From NCBI GenBank assembly GCA_025056155.1, contig JANWWL010000001.1, positions 236,150-300,149 on the forward strand: 64,000 bases of DNA. The letters are read 5' to 3'. Position 1 is the stretch's first letter; the number at the start of each line of letters is the position of its first letter. A model generated the notes under the pieces. That model was not told where the DNA came from and did not search any database. It worked only from the letters and a program-made list of their open reading frames with translations. The DNA comes from Sphingomonadaceae bacterium (GTDB lineage: Bacteria > Pseudomonadota > Alphaproteobacteria > Sphingomonadales > Sphingomonadaceae). Below are positions 18,504-27,877 of the stretch, piece after piece. The translations under genes and the position numbers were made by a program.

Positions 18504-19085
18504 TCAGACGAGACGGCCCAGGGCCAGGAAGCCTCCGACGAGGAGCACGCCGAAAAGTGCCGTGAGCAGCGCGAAATGTCGGTCGATCAGGTCCTTCATG
18601 GGCGGGCCGAAGCGCCACAGCAGCCCTGCCACCAGGAAGAACCGGGCGCCGCGCGACACGAGACTCGCCCCCACCAGCACGGGCAGCGGCATGGCGGTGG
18701 CGCCGGCGGCGATGGTGATCACCTTGAACGGAATGGGCGTGAAGCCCGCCAGGAAGACGAGCCAGAACCCCTGGGCGTTGAACTGGGCTGCGGCACGCTG
18801 GAACTCGGCCTCGACCCCATAGAGGGCGAGAATGGCGCGCCCGAGCGTTTCGAAGGCCAGAAGACCGATGGCATAGCCCAGAAGCGCCCCCGCAACCGAG
18901 GCGAGCGTGCAGACCGCAGCGTAGCGAAAGGCCCGGCGCGGCTCGGCAAGGCACATGGGTGCCAGCAGCGCGTCTGGGGGGATCGGAAAGACGCTGGCCT
19001 CGAGGAAGCTCAGGAGGGCGAGCCACCGCTCGGCCTGCGGGTGGCCGCAGCGGTCGAGCGTCCAGTGATAGAGGCGTTTCAGCAT
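18504..19085 (-). CDS. YqaA family (VTT/DedA-like) membrane protein
   Basis: A 193-residue polytopic membrane protein with the VTT-domain hallmarks LLSFLEASVFPIPPDALLAPM and FLAGFTPIPFKVITIAAGA, each containing a re-entrant Pro-Ile-Pro motif. Relatives of DedA are implicated in lipid-carrier flipping and membrane homeostasis; YqaA itself has no proven substrate. Starts at ATG 19085, upstream of etfB on the same strand. Confidence 0.9.
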   Translation of the reverse strand: MLKRLYHWTLDRCGHPQAERWLALLSFLEASVFPIPPDALLAPMCLAEPRRAFRYAAVCTLASVAGALLGYAIGLLAFETLGRAILALYGVEAEFQRAAAQFNAQGFWLVFLAGFTPIPFKVITIAAGATAMPLPVLVGASLVSRGARFFLVAGLLWRFGPPMKDLIDRHFALLTALFGVLLVGGFLALGRLV

Positions 19086-19137
19086 CGCTGGGCCCGTAGC
19101 GAGGCGCGTCCGACCGCGCCATCCGGACCTCGAGCGA

Positions 19138-20406
19138 TCAGGCGGCGAAGCCCTGTTCCAGGAACCTCAGGGCCAGGGCTGCGTGCACCGCGGCGCCGCG
19201 CGCCATGACCGTCTCATCCAGCGCCATGCGGGTCGAGTGCAGCGGACAGCAGCGCTGCCAATCGGCACCTTCGGCCGCAGCGCCGAGGAAGAACATCGCC
19301 CCCGGCACGCGCTCCAGCACGTAGGCGAAGTCCTCGGCCCCCATGATGGGCGCGTCGAGATCGCGCCAAGCGCCCGCAAACAGCTCTTCCACCGTGGCCT
19401 TGGCGAAGGCCACCGCGCGAGGATCGCAGACGGTGACGGGAAAGCCCTCCTCGATCCGCACTTCGGCGCTCGCGCCATGGGCGGCCGCCACACCCTCGGC
19501 TACGCGCCGAAGGCCCGCCTGTACGGCCGCGCGCCGACGGGCGGAAAGCGTGCGGATCGTGCCTTCGAGCACGGCGGTCTCGGGGATGACGTTGTGGGTC
19601 GTTCCGGCCGTCACCCGGGTGATGGTGACGACGGCGGGATCGAACACGGGGACTTCGCGGGTGACGAACGTCTGGAACGCCCCCACGATGGCGCAGGCCA
19701 CCGGCACGGGGTCGAGCGCGTCGTGGGGCATCGAGGCGTGGCCACCCCGGCCCGTCACGATAACTTGGATGCGATCGGCCGAGGCCAGCAGCGGACCCGG
19801 CCGGCCGCCCACCATGCCATGGGGTGCGTTCGGCATCACGTGCAGGGCGAAAGCAGCGTCGGGCAGGGGGTCGATCAGGCCGTCGTCCAGCATGTGGCGG
19901 GCGCCATGATGACCTTCCTCGCCCGGCTGGAACATGAAGAGCACCGACCCGGCGAGCGCCTCGCGCCGGGCGCACAGCAGGCGGGCCGCCCCCACCAGCA
20001 TCGCCGTATGCGCATCGTGCCCGCAGGCGTGCATGGCGCCCGGCACGGTCGACGCGAAGGACAGGCCGGTCTCCTCGGGCATGGGCAGCGCGTCCATGTC
20101 GGCACGAAGCAGGACCGTGCGCCCGTTGGCGGGCCCTCGCAGCAAGGCCACGAGGCCCGAGGTCGAGGGCCCCTCGCGCCATTCGAGCGGCAGATCGGCC
20201 AGCGCAGCGCGGACTCGGGCCGACGTGCGGGGCGTGAACAGCCCCAGCTCCGGCTCGGCATGGATGGCGCGGCGCAGTTCGACCATCCGCGGCAGCAACG
20301 CGTCGGCTTCGCCGATGAGGGAGGCGAAGGCGCCGCCGCGCCCGTGATGCGCGTCATTCCGACCGCTGCCCGCGGCGCTCGGCGAGGAGAGCGGACGTTC
20401 AGTCAC
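19138..20406 (-). CDS. M20 family amidohydrolase (metal-dependent aminoacylase type)
   Basis: A 422-residue M20D peptidase-fold enzyme: LRADMDALPMPEETGL, HACGHDAHTAML, FQPGEEGHHGARHMLDDGL (catalytic Glu-Glu) and the C-terminal metal His in LHSTRMALDE. Close relatives hydrolyse N-acyl amino acids or hippurate. The start is placed at GTG 20406, which overlaps the end of the upstream HIG1 gene by 8 bp. The first 20 residues are low complexity, so a slightly later start is possible. Confidence 0.92.
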   Translation of the reverse strand: MTERPLSSPSAAGSGRNDAHHGRGGAFASLIGEADALLPRMVELRRAIHAEPELGLFTPRTSARVRAALADLPLEWREGPSTSGLVALLRGPANGRTVLLRADMDALPMPEETGLSFASTVPGAMHACGHDAHTAMLVGAARLLCARREALAGSVLFMFQPGEEGHHGARHMLDDGLIDPLPDAAFALHVMPNAPHGMVGGRPGPLLASADRIQVIVTGRGGHASMPHDALDPVPVACAIVGAFQTFVTREVPVFDPAVVTITRVTAGTTHNVIPETAVLEGTIRTLSARRRAAVQAGLRRVAEGVAAAHGASAEVRIEEGFPVTVCDPRAVAFAKATVEELFAGAWRDLDAPIMGAEDFAYVLERVPGAMFFLGAAAEGADWQRCCPLHSTRMALDETVMARGAAVHAALALRFLEQGFAA

Positions 20407-20605
20407 CAGCCGCCCCCCCCACGACGAACGCCAGCACGACGAGCAGGATGGCAAGCCCCTGTAACAGGACCCGCGCCGTCATCAACCGGTTGGATCGCAC
20501 ACCCGTGATGTCGCGGCCCGAGGCCATGGTGAACAGGCCGCGGGCGAGCACGACAGCCGTGGCCGCGGCCGCCACGAGGATGAGGACAAAGAGCAGATCC
20601 CTCAT
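20399..20605 (-). CDS. HIG1-type twin transmembrane protein
   Basis: A 68-residue protein with two membrane helices (LLFVLILVAAAATAVVLARGL and LLQGLAILLVVLAFVVGG) joined by a loop containing RSNRLMTARV, as in bacterial HIG1/twin-transmembrane proteins associated with respiratory complexes. It overlaps the downstream M20 hydrolase start by 8 bp and lies a few bases from the gluQRS stop on the same strand. Confidence 0.8.
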   Translation of the reverse strand: MRDLLFVLILVAAAATAVVLARGLFTMASGRDITGVRSNRLMTARVLLQGLAILLVVLAFVVGGAAGD

Positions 20606-20614
20606 GCCCTCACC

Positions 20615-21508
20615 CTAGGCGCCTTGGCCCGCCGGTGCACCCCCCGGCACGACGGTCGGGGCGGGTGCGAACGCCGCACCGTCCCACCCGAGGTCCGGCC
20701 CCGTGGCGGGGAGTTCGCTGAGTTGCCGTGCGAGCGCCCGCCCATCGGCACCCGAGGCGCGGAGCGCAGCGAGCGTCACCGGCCGGTCGCGCTTGGCCAG
20801 GCGCCGGCCATCGGGTCCCAGGATCAGCCGGTGATGCAGGTAACGGGGCTCCGGCAGGCCCAGCAGGCGCTGCAGCAGGCGCTGAAGGGCCGTCCACGGC
20901 TCGAGGTCGCGCCCGCGGACCACGAGGCTCACGCCCTGGTGCGCATCGTCGATCACGCAGGCCAGGTGGTAGGCGGGGCCGTCGTCCTTCCGCCACAGCA
21001 CCGGATCGCCTCCGAGGTCGGCCCGACCGGCCCGCGGGCCCGCCTGTTCATCCTGCCAGCCCTGCCAGAGCCCGAGGCCCGTTCCGGCCAGGTCGAGCCG
21101 CCACGCAAAGGGGATCGCGGGCGGCGGATCCCGCCGGCCGCGGCAGGTGCCGGGATAGGCTGTGCCCTCACCCGGGTGGGGAACGGCGGCGGCCTGCGCT
21201 GCGCGCGTGCACGTGCAGGCATAGAGCAGACCTTGCGCCCGCAACCGTTCGAGCGCGGCCCGGTGCCGATGATGGCCGGCCGACTGGCGAAGGGGTGGCG
21301 CCCCCGGCTCGAGGCCCAGCCACGCCAGGTCGTCGAGAAGGGCGGTGATGAACTCCGGCCGACAGCGGGTTCGGTCGATGTCCTCGATCCGCAGGCGGAA
21401 GCCGCCCGGTCGATCGGCGCGCGCCCAGGCCTGTGCGGCCGAGAAGGCGTGGCCCACGTGCAGAAGGCCAGTGGGAGAGGGTGCGAAGCGGGTGATGCAG
21501 GAGGCCAT
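20615..21508 (-). CDS. gluQ: Glutamyl-Q tRNA(Asp) synthetase
   Basis: A 297-residue truncated GluRS paralogue that attaches glutamate to queuosine 34 of tRNA-Asp. It begins ITRFAPSPTGLLHVGHAFSA (HIGH motif as HVGH), has LRIEDIDRTR, a Cys cluster ACTCTRA with a later GTCRG likely binding zinc, and a KMSKS-like RLAKRD. It lacks the anticodon-binding domain, as expected. Starts at ATG 21508, with a 210-bp gap to the divergent HNH gene. Confidence 0.95.
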   Translation of the reverse strand: MASCITRFAPSPTGLLHVGHAFSAAQAWARADRPGGFRLRIEDIDRTRCRPEFITALLDDLAWLGLEPGAPPLRQSAGHHRHRAALERLRAQGLLYACTCTRAAQAAAVPHPGEGTAYPGTCRGRRDPPPAIPFAWRLDLAGTGLGLWQGWQDEQAGPRAGRADLGGDPVLWRKDDGPAYHLACVIDDAHQGVSLVVRGRDLEPWTALQRLLQRLLGLPEPRYLHHRLILGPDGRRLAKRDRPVTLAALRASGADGRALARQLSELPATGPDLGWDGAAFAPAPTVVPGGAPAGQGA

Positions 21509-21718
21509 CAGGTCCGGGCGGCGCGGGTGACGCCCAGGTCGGCCTATCGGGGCCGCACGGCGCGCCGACCCTTGACCCTCATGATCTTGAGGGATGTCAT
21601 CGAGTTGCCATACTGCCGCTGGTATAGGGGCCGCGCAGGTGGTTCGGAAGCCTCCTGCCCGAGGTGCGATAGGGCCGGTGCCGGGCATCTGCGCTGAGGC
21701 AGATGGGGGAGCGCGCCC

Positions 21719-22303
21719 ATGTATCACCCCAACGTCCTGGCACCGCTCGAGCGTCGGATCAGCCCGGAGGCGTGCCCGGCGCTGGTCTTGAACGCCGACT
21801 ACACGCCGCTGTCCTACTATCCGCTGTCGCTTTGGTCGTGGCAGGATGCGGTGAAGGCCGCCTTCCTCGAACGCGTGGACATCGTCGCCGAGTACGACCG
21901 CGAGATCCGCTCGCCCAGCTTCGCGATGCGCCTGCCGTCCGTGGTGGCGCTGCGGCAATACGTGCGCCCGGCCACCCACCCCGCCTTCACGCGGTTCAAC
22001 CTGTTCCTGCGCGATCGGTTCACCTGCCAGTACTGTGGTTCCAAGGAGGATCTGACGTTCGACCATGTGGTGCCCCGTGCCTACGGCGGGCGGACGACGT
22101 GGACGAACGTGACGACGGCCTGCGCGCGCTGCAACCTGCGCAAGGGCGGGCGCACGCCCGAGGAAGCGGGCATGCATCCGCGCACGCCCCCGTACCAACC
22201 CACGAGCTTCCAGCTGCAGGAGGCCGGCCGCGCCTTCCCGCCGCACTACTGCCACGAGACCTGGCGCGATTTTCTCTATTGGGACGTGGAGCTGGAGGCC
22301 TGA
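21719..22303 (+). CDS. HNH endonuclease
   Basis: A 194-residue protein with an N-terminal ALVLNADYTPLSYYPLSLWSW segment and a C-terminal HNH domain: FTCQYCGSKEDLTFDHVVPRAYGG, then TTACARCNLRKGGRTP. The two CxxC pairs and the DH core are complete. This widespread chromosomal HNH family is common in alphaproteobacteria and not obviously a phage gene. A GGGGGA site precedes ATG 21719. It is the only rightward gene between about 8 and 24 kb. Confidence 0.9.
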   Translation: MYHPNVLAPLERRISPEACPALVLNADYTPLSYYPLSLWSWQDAVKAAFLERVDIVAEYDREIRSPSFAMRLPSVVALRQYVRPATHPAFTRFNLFLRDRFTCQYCGSKEDLTFDHVVPRAYGGRTTWTNVTTACARCNLRKGGRTPEEAGMHPRTPPYQPTSFQLQEAGRAFPPHYCHETWRDFLYWDVELEA

Positions 22304-22445
22304 GGGTTCGCCTTTGGCCGAAGGCCGGGTGGCGGGGCGTGGGCCACGGCTGGGGCCGTCGCGCGATGCGCCGGCCCGCCGATGCGGGCGGTGTCGGGGG
22401 CGGCGGGTGCGGCCTTCCGGCGATGCGGGGACCGGTGCGGCCACC

Positions 22446-22868
22446 TCAGCCCACGATCTCGATCTCCGAGAAGAAAAAGGCGATTTCGCGCGCGGCGTTC
22501 TCGTCCGAGTCCGAGCCGTGCACCGTGTTGGCCTCGATGGACTCCGCCAATTCCCGCCGGATGGTGCCGGGCTCGGCCTGGGCGGGATCGGTCGCCCCCA
22601 TCACCCGCCGGTTGAGCGCCACCGCGTCCTCCCCTTCCAGCACCTGGACCACGACCGGCCCCGAGGTCATGAACGCGACGAGGCTTGCGAAGAAGGGCCG
22701 CTCGCGGTGGACGGCGTAGAAGGCCTCGGCCTGGGCGCGGGTGAGCCGAATCCGCTTCGAGGCCACGACCCTGAGGCCCGCCTCCTCCAGCATCTGCGTG
22801 ACGCGGCCCGTGAGGTTGCGGCGCGTGGCATCGGGCTTGATGATGGAGAGCGTGCGGGTGACGGCCAT
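22446..22868 (-). CDS. ndk: Nucleoside diphosphate kinase
   Basis: A complete 140-residue NDK that balances NTP pools. It starts [18 protein letters not shown], with the phosphohistidine at residue 117 in [10 protein letters not shown] and [15 protein letters not shown] just before it. ATG 22868 sits 68 bp downstream of rnpB on the same strand, and the gene converges with the HNH nuclease gene across a 142-bp GC-rich spacer. Confidence 0.98.
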   Translation of the reverse strand: MAVTRTLSIIKPDATRRNLTGRVTQMLEEAGLRVVASKRIRLTRAQAEAFYAVHRERPFFASLVAFMTSGPVVVQVLEGEDAVALNRRVMGATDPAQAEPGTIRRELAESIEANTVHGSDSDENAAREIAFFFSEIEIVG

Positions 22869-22927
22869 TGGCGGGAGTTCCTGCGGCAGCGCGGCGGCCC
22901 TAGCCGGGGGTTCGGCCGGGCTCAAGA

Positions 22928-22949
22928 CAGGGGTGTGCCACACACCCTG
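22928..22949 (-). terminator. Hairpin at the 3' end of rnpB
   Basis: An almost perfect palindrome (CAGGGTGTG paired with CACACCCCTG around a very short loop) overlaps the 3' end of the RNase P RNA. It shares bases with the 3' strand of helix P1, so the terminator fold and the mature P1 helix are mutually exclusive. The T-tract is weak. Confidence 0.5.
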
Positions 22950-23335
22950 TAAGCCGGGTTCTGTCCCCTTGGGGGAGGGGGGCGGCCATTCCTCTGGGGC
23001 TGCGTGTCGCCACGCGCCTCGAGCGACCCACCCGCGCGCCGGCCGGATCGAGCCGCCGATCCCCGAAGGATCGCTGCGCGCCTATTCGGTCTTGCTCCCG
23101 GTGGGGTTTGCCGTGCCGACCCCGTCGCCGGGGCCGCGGTGCGCTCTTGCCGCACCGGTTCGCCCTTACCGCCACCCGGGGATGCCCCGGGCCGGGCGGC
23201 GGTGTGGTTTCTGTGGCACTTTCCCTGGGGTCACCCCCGGCGGGTGTTACCCGCCACCGCCGATCCGTGGAGCCCGGACTTTCCTCGAGCCCGCCCTGCC
23301 GACAGGACCGGCCCGCGGCCGCCCGGATGTGTGGC
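22937..23335 (-). ncRNA. rnpB: RNase P RNA component, bacterial type A
   Basis: About 399 nt on the minus strand, the catalytic RNA that removes 5' leaders from pre-tRNAs. The ends pair as helix P1 (GCCACAC at the 5' end near 23335, GTGTGGC at the 3' end near 22937). Conserved landmarks are GAGGAAAGTCCGGGCTCC near the 5' side (P4/CR-I) and ACAGAACCCGGCTTA at the 3' side (CR-V/P4 strand). It lies between aroC and ndk. The ends are inferred from P1 and may be off by a few bases. Confidence 0.95.
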
Positions 23336-23341
23336 ACGCCC

Positions 23342-24466
23342 CTATGTCGAACGGCGGGCGGCCTGGGTCAAGTCCGCGAACCCCGCCTCGCGCCCCGTCT
23401 GGGCGCGGTGCATCAGCTTGGCGTCGGCCAGCACGAGTGCCATCATCGCCTCGGCCACGGGCACGGCCCGGATGCCGACACAGGGATCGTGCCGTCCGTG
23501 GGTGGCGATGGTGGTCGCCTGGCCCGCCGCGTCGATCGTCTCGATCGGGATCCGGATGGACGACGTGGGCTTGAGCGCGAGCCGCACCACCACGGGCTGG
23601 CCCGTCGAAATGCCGCCGGCCACGCCACCGGCATGGTTCGAGAGGAACCGGGGGCCTTCGGCCGCCGCGCCCGGGCGCATGGGATCCGCGTTCTCTTCGC
23701 CGCTGAGCCGCGCGGCCCCAAACCCCGCCCCGATCTCGACGCCCTTGACGGCATTGATGCCCATCATCGCTGCCGCGAGCTGGGCGTCGAGTTTCATGTA
23801 GAGGGGGGAACCCCAGCCCGCGGGAACGCCGTCGGCCACCACCTCGACGACGGCCCCCAGCGACGAGCCCGCCCGGCGGGCCTGGTCCAACCGCCGCTCC
23901 CAGCGGCCGGCCGCGTCGGGGTCCGGACAGAAGAGGGAGTTGCGGTCGATTTGGTCCCAGTCGAACCGGTCCCGGTCGATGGGGTCGCCCCCCAGCTCCA
24001 CCAGATAGCCCCGGATGCGCACGCCATCGCCCAGCACGCGGCGTGCCACCGCTCCGGCCGCCACGCGCGCAGCCGTCTCGCGCGCGCTTGCCCGCCCGCC
24101 GCCCCGCGGGTCGCGGATCCCGTATTTCGCCTGATAGGTCCAGTCGGCGTGACCCGGCCGGAAGGCGCGCGCGACCTTGCCATAGTCCTGGGGCCGCGCG
24201 TCGACGTTGTCGATGACCAGGCTGATGGGGGTGCCGGTCGTGAGCCCGCCGTAGGTGCCCGAGAGGATGCGCACGGCGTCGGGCTCGCGGCGCTGGGTGG
24301 TGAAGCGCGACTGACCCGGACGGCGGCGGTCGAGGAAGGGTTGGATGTCGGCTTCGCTGAGCGGCAGGCCGGGCGGGCACCCGTCGATCACGGCGCCGAT
24401 GGCCGGCCCGTGGCTTTCGCCCCAGGTGGTGACTCGAAACAGATGGCCGAAGCTGTTGAACGACAC
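23342..24466 (-). CDS. aroC: Chorismate synthase
   Basis: A 374-residue enzyme that converts 5-enolpyruvylshikimate-3-phosphate to chorismate using reduced FMN. Signatures are [58 protein letters not shown] and [20 protein letters not shown]. It begins at GTG 24466 with a good GCGGAGGGAC site, which decides the start. The stop lies only a few bases from the 5' end of rnpB. Confidence 0.97.
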   Translation of the reverse strand: MSFNSFGHLFRVTTWGESHGPAIGAVIDGCPPGLPLSEADIQPFLDRRRPGQSRFTTQRREPDAVRILSGTYGGLTTGTPISLVIDNVDARPQDYGKVARAFRPGHADWTYQAKYGIRDPRGGGRASARETAARVAAGAVARRVLGDGVRIRGYLVELGGDPIDRDRFDWDQIDRNSLFCPDPDAAGRWERRLDQARRAGSSLGAVVEVVADGVPAGWGSPLYMKLDAQLAAAMMGINAVKGVEIGAGFGAARLSGEENADPMRPGAAAEGPRFLSNHAGGVAGGISTGQPVVVRLALKPTSSIRIPIETIDAAGQATTIATHGRHDPCVGIRAVPVAEAMMALVLADAKLMHRAQTGREAGFADLTQAARRST

Positions 24467-24591
24467 GTCCCTCCGCTCAAGACCGTCCCCGCCCCGGCGT
24501 CAAGCTCAGCTGCCTTCTCCTCACCAAAAGCTCTTGCGTTTCTGAAGCTGCCGGGTAGGCTCAAGATCATCATCGATTCCGAGCTGCAAAC

Positions 24592-25208
24592 ATGATGCTC
24601 AAGGCAGCGCTGGTTGGGGGTTTGATCGGAGCTTCAGCCTTGATCGGCCTTTGGCGTGTCATGCCGGCCGAGGCCCAGGAGAACCCGTCATCCTTGAAAG
24701 AGCAGCCTCCGGCCATCGTCGCACAGCCGTTACCTGTTAGAGAGGCGAGGAACGTTCTTCCCGCCAATATGGAAGTGCTTGTACGCATGAATGAGGACCT
24801 AACATCTAAGACAGCGAAAGAGGGTACTCAGTTTTTCTCAGCGTCTCGCAGGATGTGATCCACAACAACAATATCGTCATCCCGCGAGGCACGCGAGCCG
24901 TCGGCGAAGTGACGTGGGTGACGGGAACTGGGGCCTTCGGAAAGTCAGGCAAAATGGAATTTAAGATTAAGTATTTTGAACTTGCGGGGCGACGCATTCC
25001 TGTCGCCGGGAAGTTTCGCCAAGAAGGCGAGGGTAACACCGTGGCAACAGTTGCTACGGCAGTCATGGTTGGGGTGTTTGCTGGCTTTGTCAGAGGAAGA
25101 AGTGCGGTCGTTCCGAGGGGTCGGGAGTTGACCGTGTATACTCTTGAGGAACTTCCGTACACTCCCGGCGGAGTGGCGCCAAGACCTGTAGCCGCGGTCG
25201 GTCCGTAA
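24592..25208 (+). pseudogene. Conserved hypothetical exported protein gene, frameshifted in a T5 run
   Basis: Two overlapping frames together encode one protein of about 205 residues. The first (24592-24858) begins MMLKAALVGGLIGASALIGL, a signal or anchor segment, and runs to LPANMEVLVRMNEDLTSK. The second reads SVSQDVIHNNNIVIPRGTRAVGE, GKSGKMEFKIKYFELAGRRIPV and NTVATVATAVMVGVFAGFV. The reading passes between frames at TTTTT (24832-24836) by a -1 step, equivalent to one lost base. Composition is clearly more AT-rich than all neighbours, suggesting transfer. It could be a true pseudogene, a programmed shift or a sequencing error. Confidence 0.75.
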
Positions 25209-25230
25209 GCGTTCCGCCGTTGGGTCTGTT

Positions 25231-26031
25231 TCACGCCAGAGCGATGTCGGGGGCGTCGGGCGCTTTCATGCCCACCACGTGGTAGCCGGAATCCACATGG
25301 TGGATTTCGCCCGTGACGCCTGACGACAGGTCGCTCAGCAGATAGAGCCCCGCCCCGCCCACGTCGGCCAGCGTCGTGTTGCGCCGCAGCGGCGCGTTGA
25401 GCTCGTTCCACTTGAGGATGTAGCGAAAGTCGCCGATGCCGCTCGCCGCCAACGTGCGCACGGGGCCTGCCGAGATCGCGTTCACCCGGATGCCCCGGGG
25501 GCCGAGATCGGCCGCCAGGTAGCGCACCGACGCTTCGAGGGCCGCCTTGGCAAGCCCCATCACGTTGTAATGCGGCATGACCTTCTCCGCACCATAGTAG
25601 GTGAGCGTGAGAAGCGCCCCCCCGGCCGCCATCATCGGCACCGCGCGCTGGGCGACGGCCGTGAAGCTGTAGCACGAGACGTCCATCGTGTGCCGGAAGT
25701 TGGCCCGCGTGGTGCCGAGGTAGGGTCCGCGCAGCTCCTCCTTGTCGGAGAAGCCGATGGCGTGGACCAGGAAGTCCAGCCGGTCCCAACGGCGAGCGAG
25801 CTCGGCAAAGCATGCATCGATCGACGCGTCCTCAGCCACGTCGCAATCGAGGACGAACGACCCCAGCCGCTGCGCCAGCGGCTCGACCCGACGACGGAAC
25901 GGCTCGCCCGGGGTCGAGAAGGCCAGCTCGGCGCCGTGGGCGTGCACCATGGTGGCGATCCCCCAGGCGAGCGAGCGATCGTTGGCCACCCCCATGATGA
26001 GCCCTCGCCGGCCGGCCATCAGCTGCGTCAT
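25231..26031 (-). CDS. fabI: Enoyl-[acyl-carrier-protein] reductase (NADH), FabI type
   Basis: A 266-residue FabI-type SDR that performs the last reduction of each fatty-acid elongation round. It has GVANDRSLAWGIA at the NADH site, LDFLVHAIGFSDKEEL, and the YGAEKVMPHYNVMGLAKAALE segment with Tyr155 and Lys162 in Tyr-x6-Lys spacing. The C-terminal VTGEIHHVDSGYHVVGM is also canonical. It starts at ATG 26031. A gene-poor region lies upstream. Confidence 0.95.
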   Translation of the reverse strand: MTQLMAGRRGLIMGVANDRSLAWGIATMVHAHGAELAFSTPGEPFRRRVEPLAQRLGSFVLDCDVAEDASIDACFAELARRWDRLDFLVHAIGFSDKEELRGPYLGTTRANFRHTMDVSCYSFTAVAQRAVPMMAAGGALLTLTYYGAEKVMPHYNVMGLAKAALEASVRYLAADLGPRGIRVNAISAGPVRTLAASGIGDFRYILKWNELNAPLRRNTTLADVGGAGLYLLSDLSSGVTGEIHHVDSGYHVVGMKAPDAPDIALA

Positions 26032-26875
26032 GCCCGCAACCCCTTTCTCTCGCCCGGCACTTCTAGGGGCCGGGCCGCGCGCCTGCAAAGCGCGGCATCG
26101 AGCCCGGCCCAGGGCACGAGGGCGAGCCCCAGCTATCAGCAGACAGAGGAGCACCCGCATGACGCCGGCACGCGCGCCATGTCCCCACGGGCCCGGCACG
26201 GGGCCACGAGGAAGCCCCGCCAGTGTCCCCGAGTGGGCCACCCGCGGACCCCGGCCTCGGAGTGCGCTAAGACCGGCCCGAGCGAGAGCAGCCGCAAGGC
26301 GAACCGAAGGCCCAGGAAGGTCGCGCACAGGGGCGCAAGGCCAAGGCCCGCGCCGTCAAGGCTCGGCCGGCATGCCACCCCAGGACCTCATGGGCGATCC
26401 TGAAGGTGGGGCCCATCCCAGACGGCCAGCAGGGCGAGCGCAAGGGCCGCCGACGGGACGGGACCCGAAACGAGCCGACCCCACGATGCGGGCCTTCGGG
26501 CGGAACCCCAGCGGCCGCACCCGCCATCGCCGGCCAGAGCGCATCGAGGAACCTCTAGGCCGTCCCCGCGGGCGACCAGGGCCGACCGCCATGGGCCGGG
26601 GCGCGGGGGCCGCCACCATCGCGACGAGCTCGGGCCCGACCACGTCGCGGATGGGGGCGGCGGCCATGCGATGGCCTGCGCCTGCCGGCCGCCCCGATGG
26701 CCCCTGCCCGCGCTCGCCGGCCAGCCGCGATGTCGCCGATCGGCGCCGCCGGGGCCACCGACGAAGGGGCGGCCGGAGACGGGGCCAGGAACACGGGGTT
26801 GCCGGCGTGGAGTCCCCCAAGTCGCTGGGTGGCCCTTGGCCACAGGATGGACTCGGTCGGTCGCCGCCCGTTGGC
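26032..26875. other. 844-bp stretch without an intact gene; possible decayed coding region
   Basis: No complete gene is recognisable between fabI and the DnaJ gene. Leftward, short pieces with strongly GC third positions appear in different frames: around 26790-26680, 26680-26590, 26470-26388 (containing ALALALLAVWDG) and 26370-26240 (containing LGLRFALRLLSLGPVL). Each soon runs out or turns repetitive. This resembles a frameshifted, decaying gene or genes on the minus strand. No repeats, RNA genes or insertion-sequence ends were seen. Confidence 0.35.
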
Positions 26876-27775
26876 TCAGGCGGCCGCCCCGCGCCCCAGA
26901 CGACCGCGCAGGAAGTCGGCCAGGGCGGGATCGCTGGCCGGCACGTCCACGAGGACGCGGGCCAGAAGGTCGCCACGGCCGCCCGACCGCCGCGTGAAGC
27001 CCCGCCCCTTGAGGCGCAGCAGGCGACCGGACGTGGTGCCGGGGGCGATCTTCAGGAGGACCTCGCCGTCCGGAGTGGGGGCCCGCACCTCGCCCCCCAG
27101 CACCGCCGTCACCAGGGGCACCATCAGTTCGGTGCGAATGTCGTCGCCCTCCCGCGTGAAGCGGGGGTCGGGCTGGATGTGGACGGTCACGATCGCATCG
27201 CCCGGCCCGGCCGGCCCGGGTTCGCCTTGGCCCGCCAAGCGCAGCTGTTGGCCGTCCTCGATGCCGGGCGGCAGCTTCACGTCGACGATGCGACCCGACC
27301 GCAGGGCAAGCCGCTGGGGCCGGGCGAGCGCGGCCTCGGCAAACGGAACCGACAGGTGGTAGACGGCGTCCGCGCCCTTGCGCTGGGGTCGTGCCCGCGC
27401 CCGCCCGCCCCCCGCGGCGGCGAACAATTCGTCCAGGATGCTGCCGAAGTCGGCCTCGAACCCGTCGAAGCCCGCCCGGCCGCGTCCGCCGTTTCCGAAG
27501 GGGCCGGCCCCGGGGCGGGTGCGGAACCCCTCGAACCCCGGCGGCACGGTGGGATTGCCCTGCGCGTCGATCTCGCCACGGTCGAACTTCGCCCGCTTCT
27601 CTGGGTCGGACAGCAAGTCATAGGCTTGGGTGATGGCCTTGAAGCGCTCGGCCGCGTTGGCGTCTCCCTTCGTGCGGTCGGGGTGCAGCTCCTTGGCCAG
27701 CCGCCGGTAGGCGCGCTTGATCTCGTCCGCCGAGGCGGTGCGCGCAACGCCCAGGGTGGCGTAGGGGTCCATCAT
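26876..27775 (-). CDS. DnaJ-type co-chaperone (CbpA-like)
   Basis: A 299-residue J-domain protein. The J domain (residues 4-70) has YRRLAKELHPDRTKGD with the HPD motif, followed by a Gly/Phe-rich linker and two C-terminal substrate-binding domains (VKLPPGIEDGQQLRLAGQGEP, then LLKIAPGTTSGRLLRLKGRGF). There is no zinc-finger region, so it is CbpA-like rather than true DnaJ. Two consecutive ATGs (27775, 27772) are possible starts. It is divergent from pdxH across 102 bp. Confidence 0.92.
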   Translation of the reverse strand: MMDPYATLGVARTASADEIKRAYRRLAKELHPDRTKGDANAAERFKAITQAYDLLSDPEKRAKFDRGEIDAQGNPTVPPGFEGFRTRPGAGPFGNGGRGRAGFDGFEADFGSILDELFAAAGGGRARARPQRKGADAVYHLSVPFAEAALARPQRLALRSGRIVDVKLPPGIEDGQQLRLAGQGEPGPAGPGDAIVTVHIQPDPRFTREGDDIRTELMVPLVTAVLGGEVRAPTPDGEVLLKIAPGTTSGRLLRLKGRGFTRRSGGRGDLLARVLVDVPASDPALADFLRGRLGRGAAA

Positions 27776-27877
27776 GTCCTGCCTAGCGCGGGTGGGGCCT
27801 GCGTTCGACTGTTGCCCGAATGCAACAGGCATATGGGTCGCCTTGGAGGACAGGGCAAGTCCGGTTAGCCGCACCTG

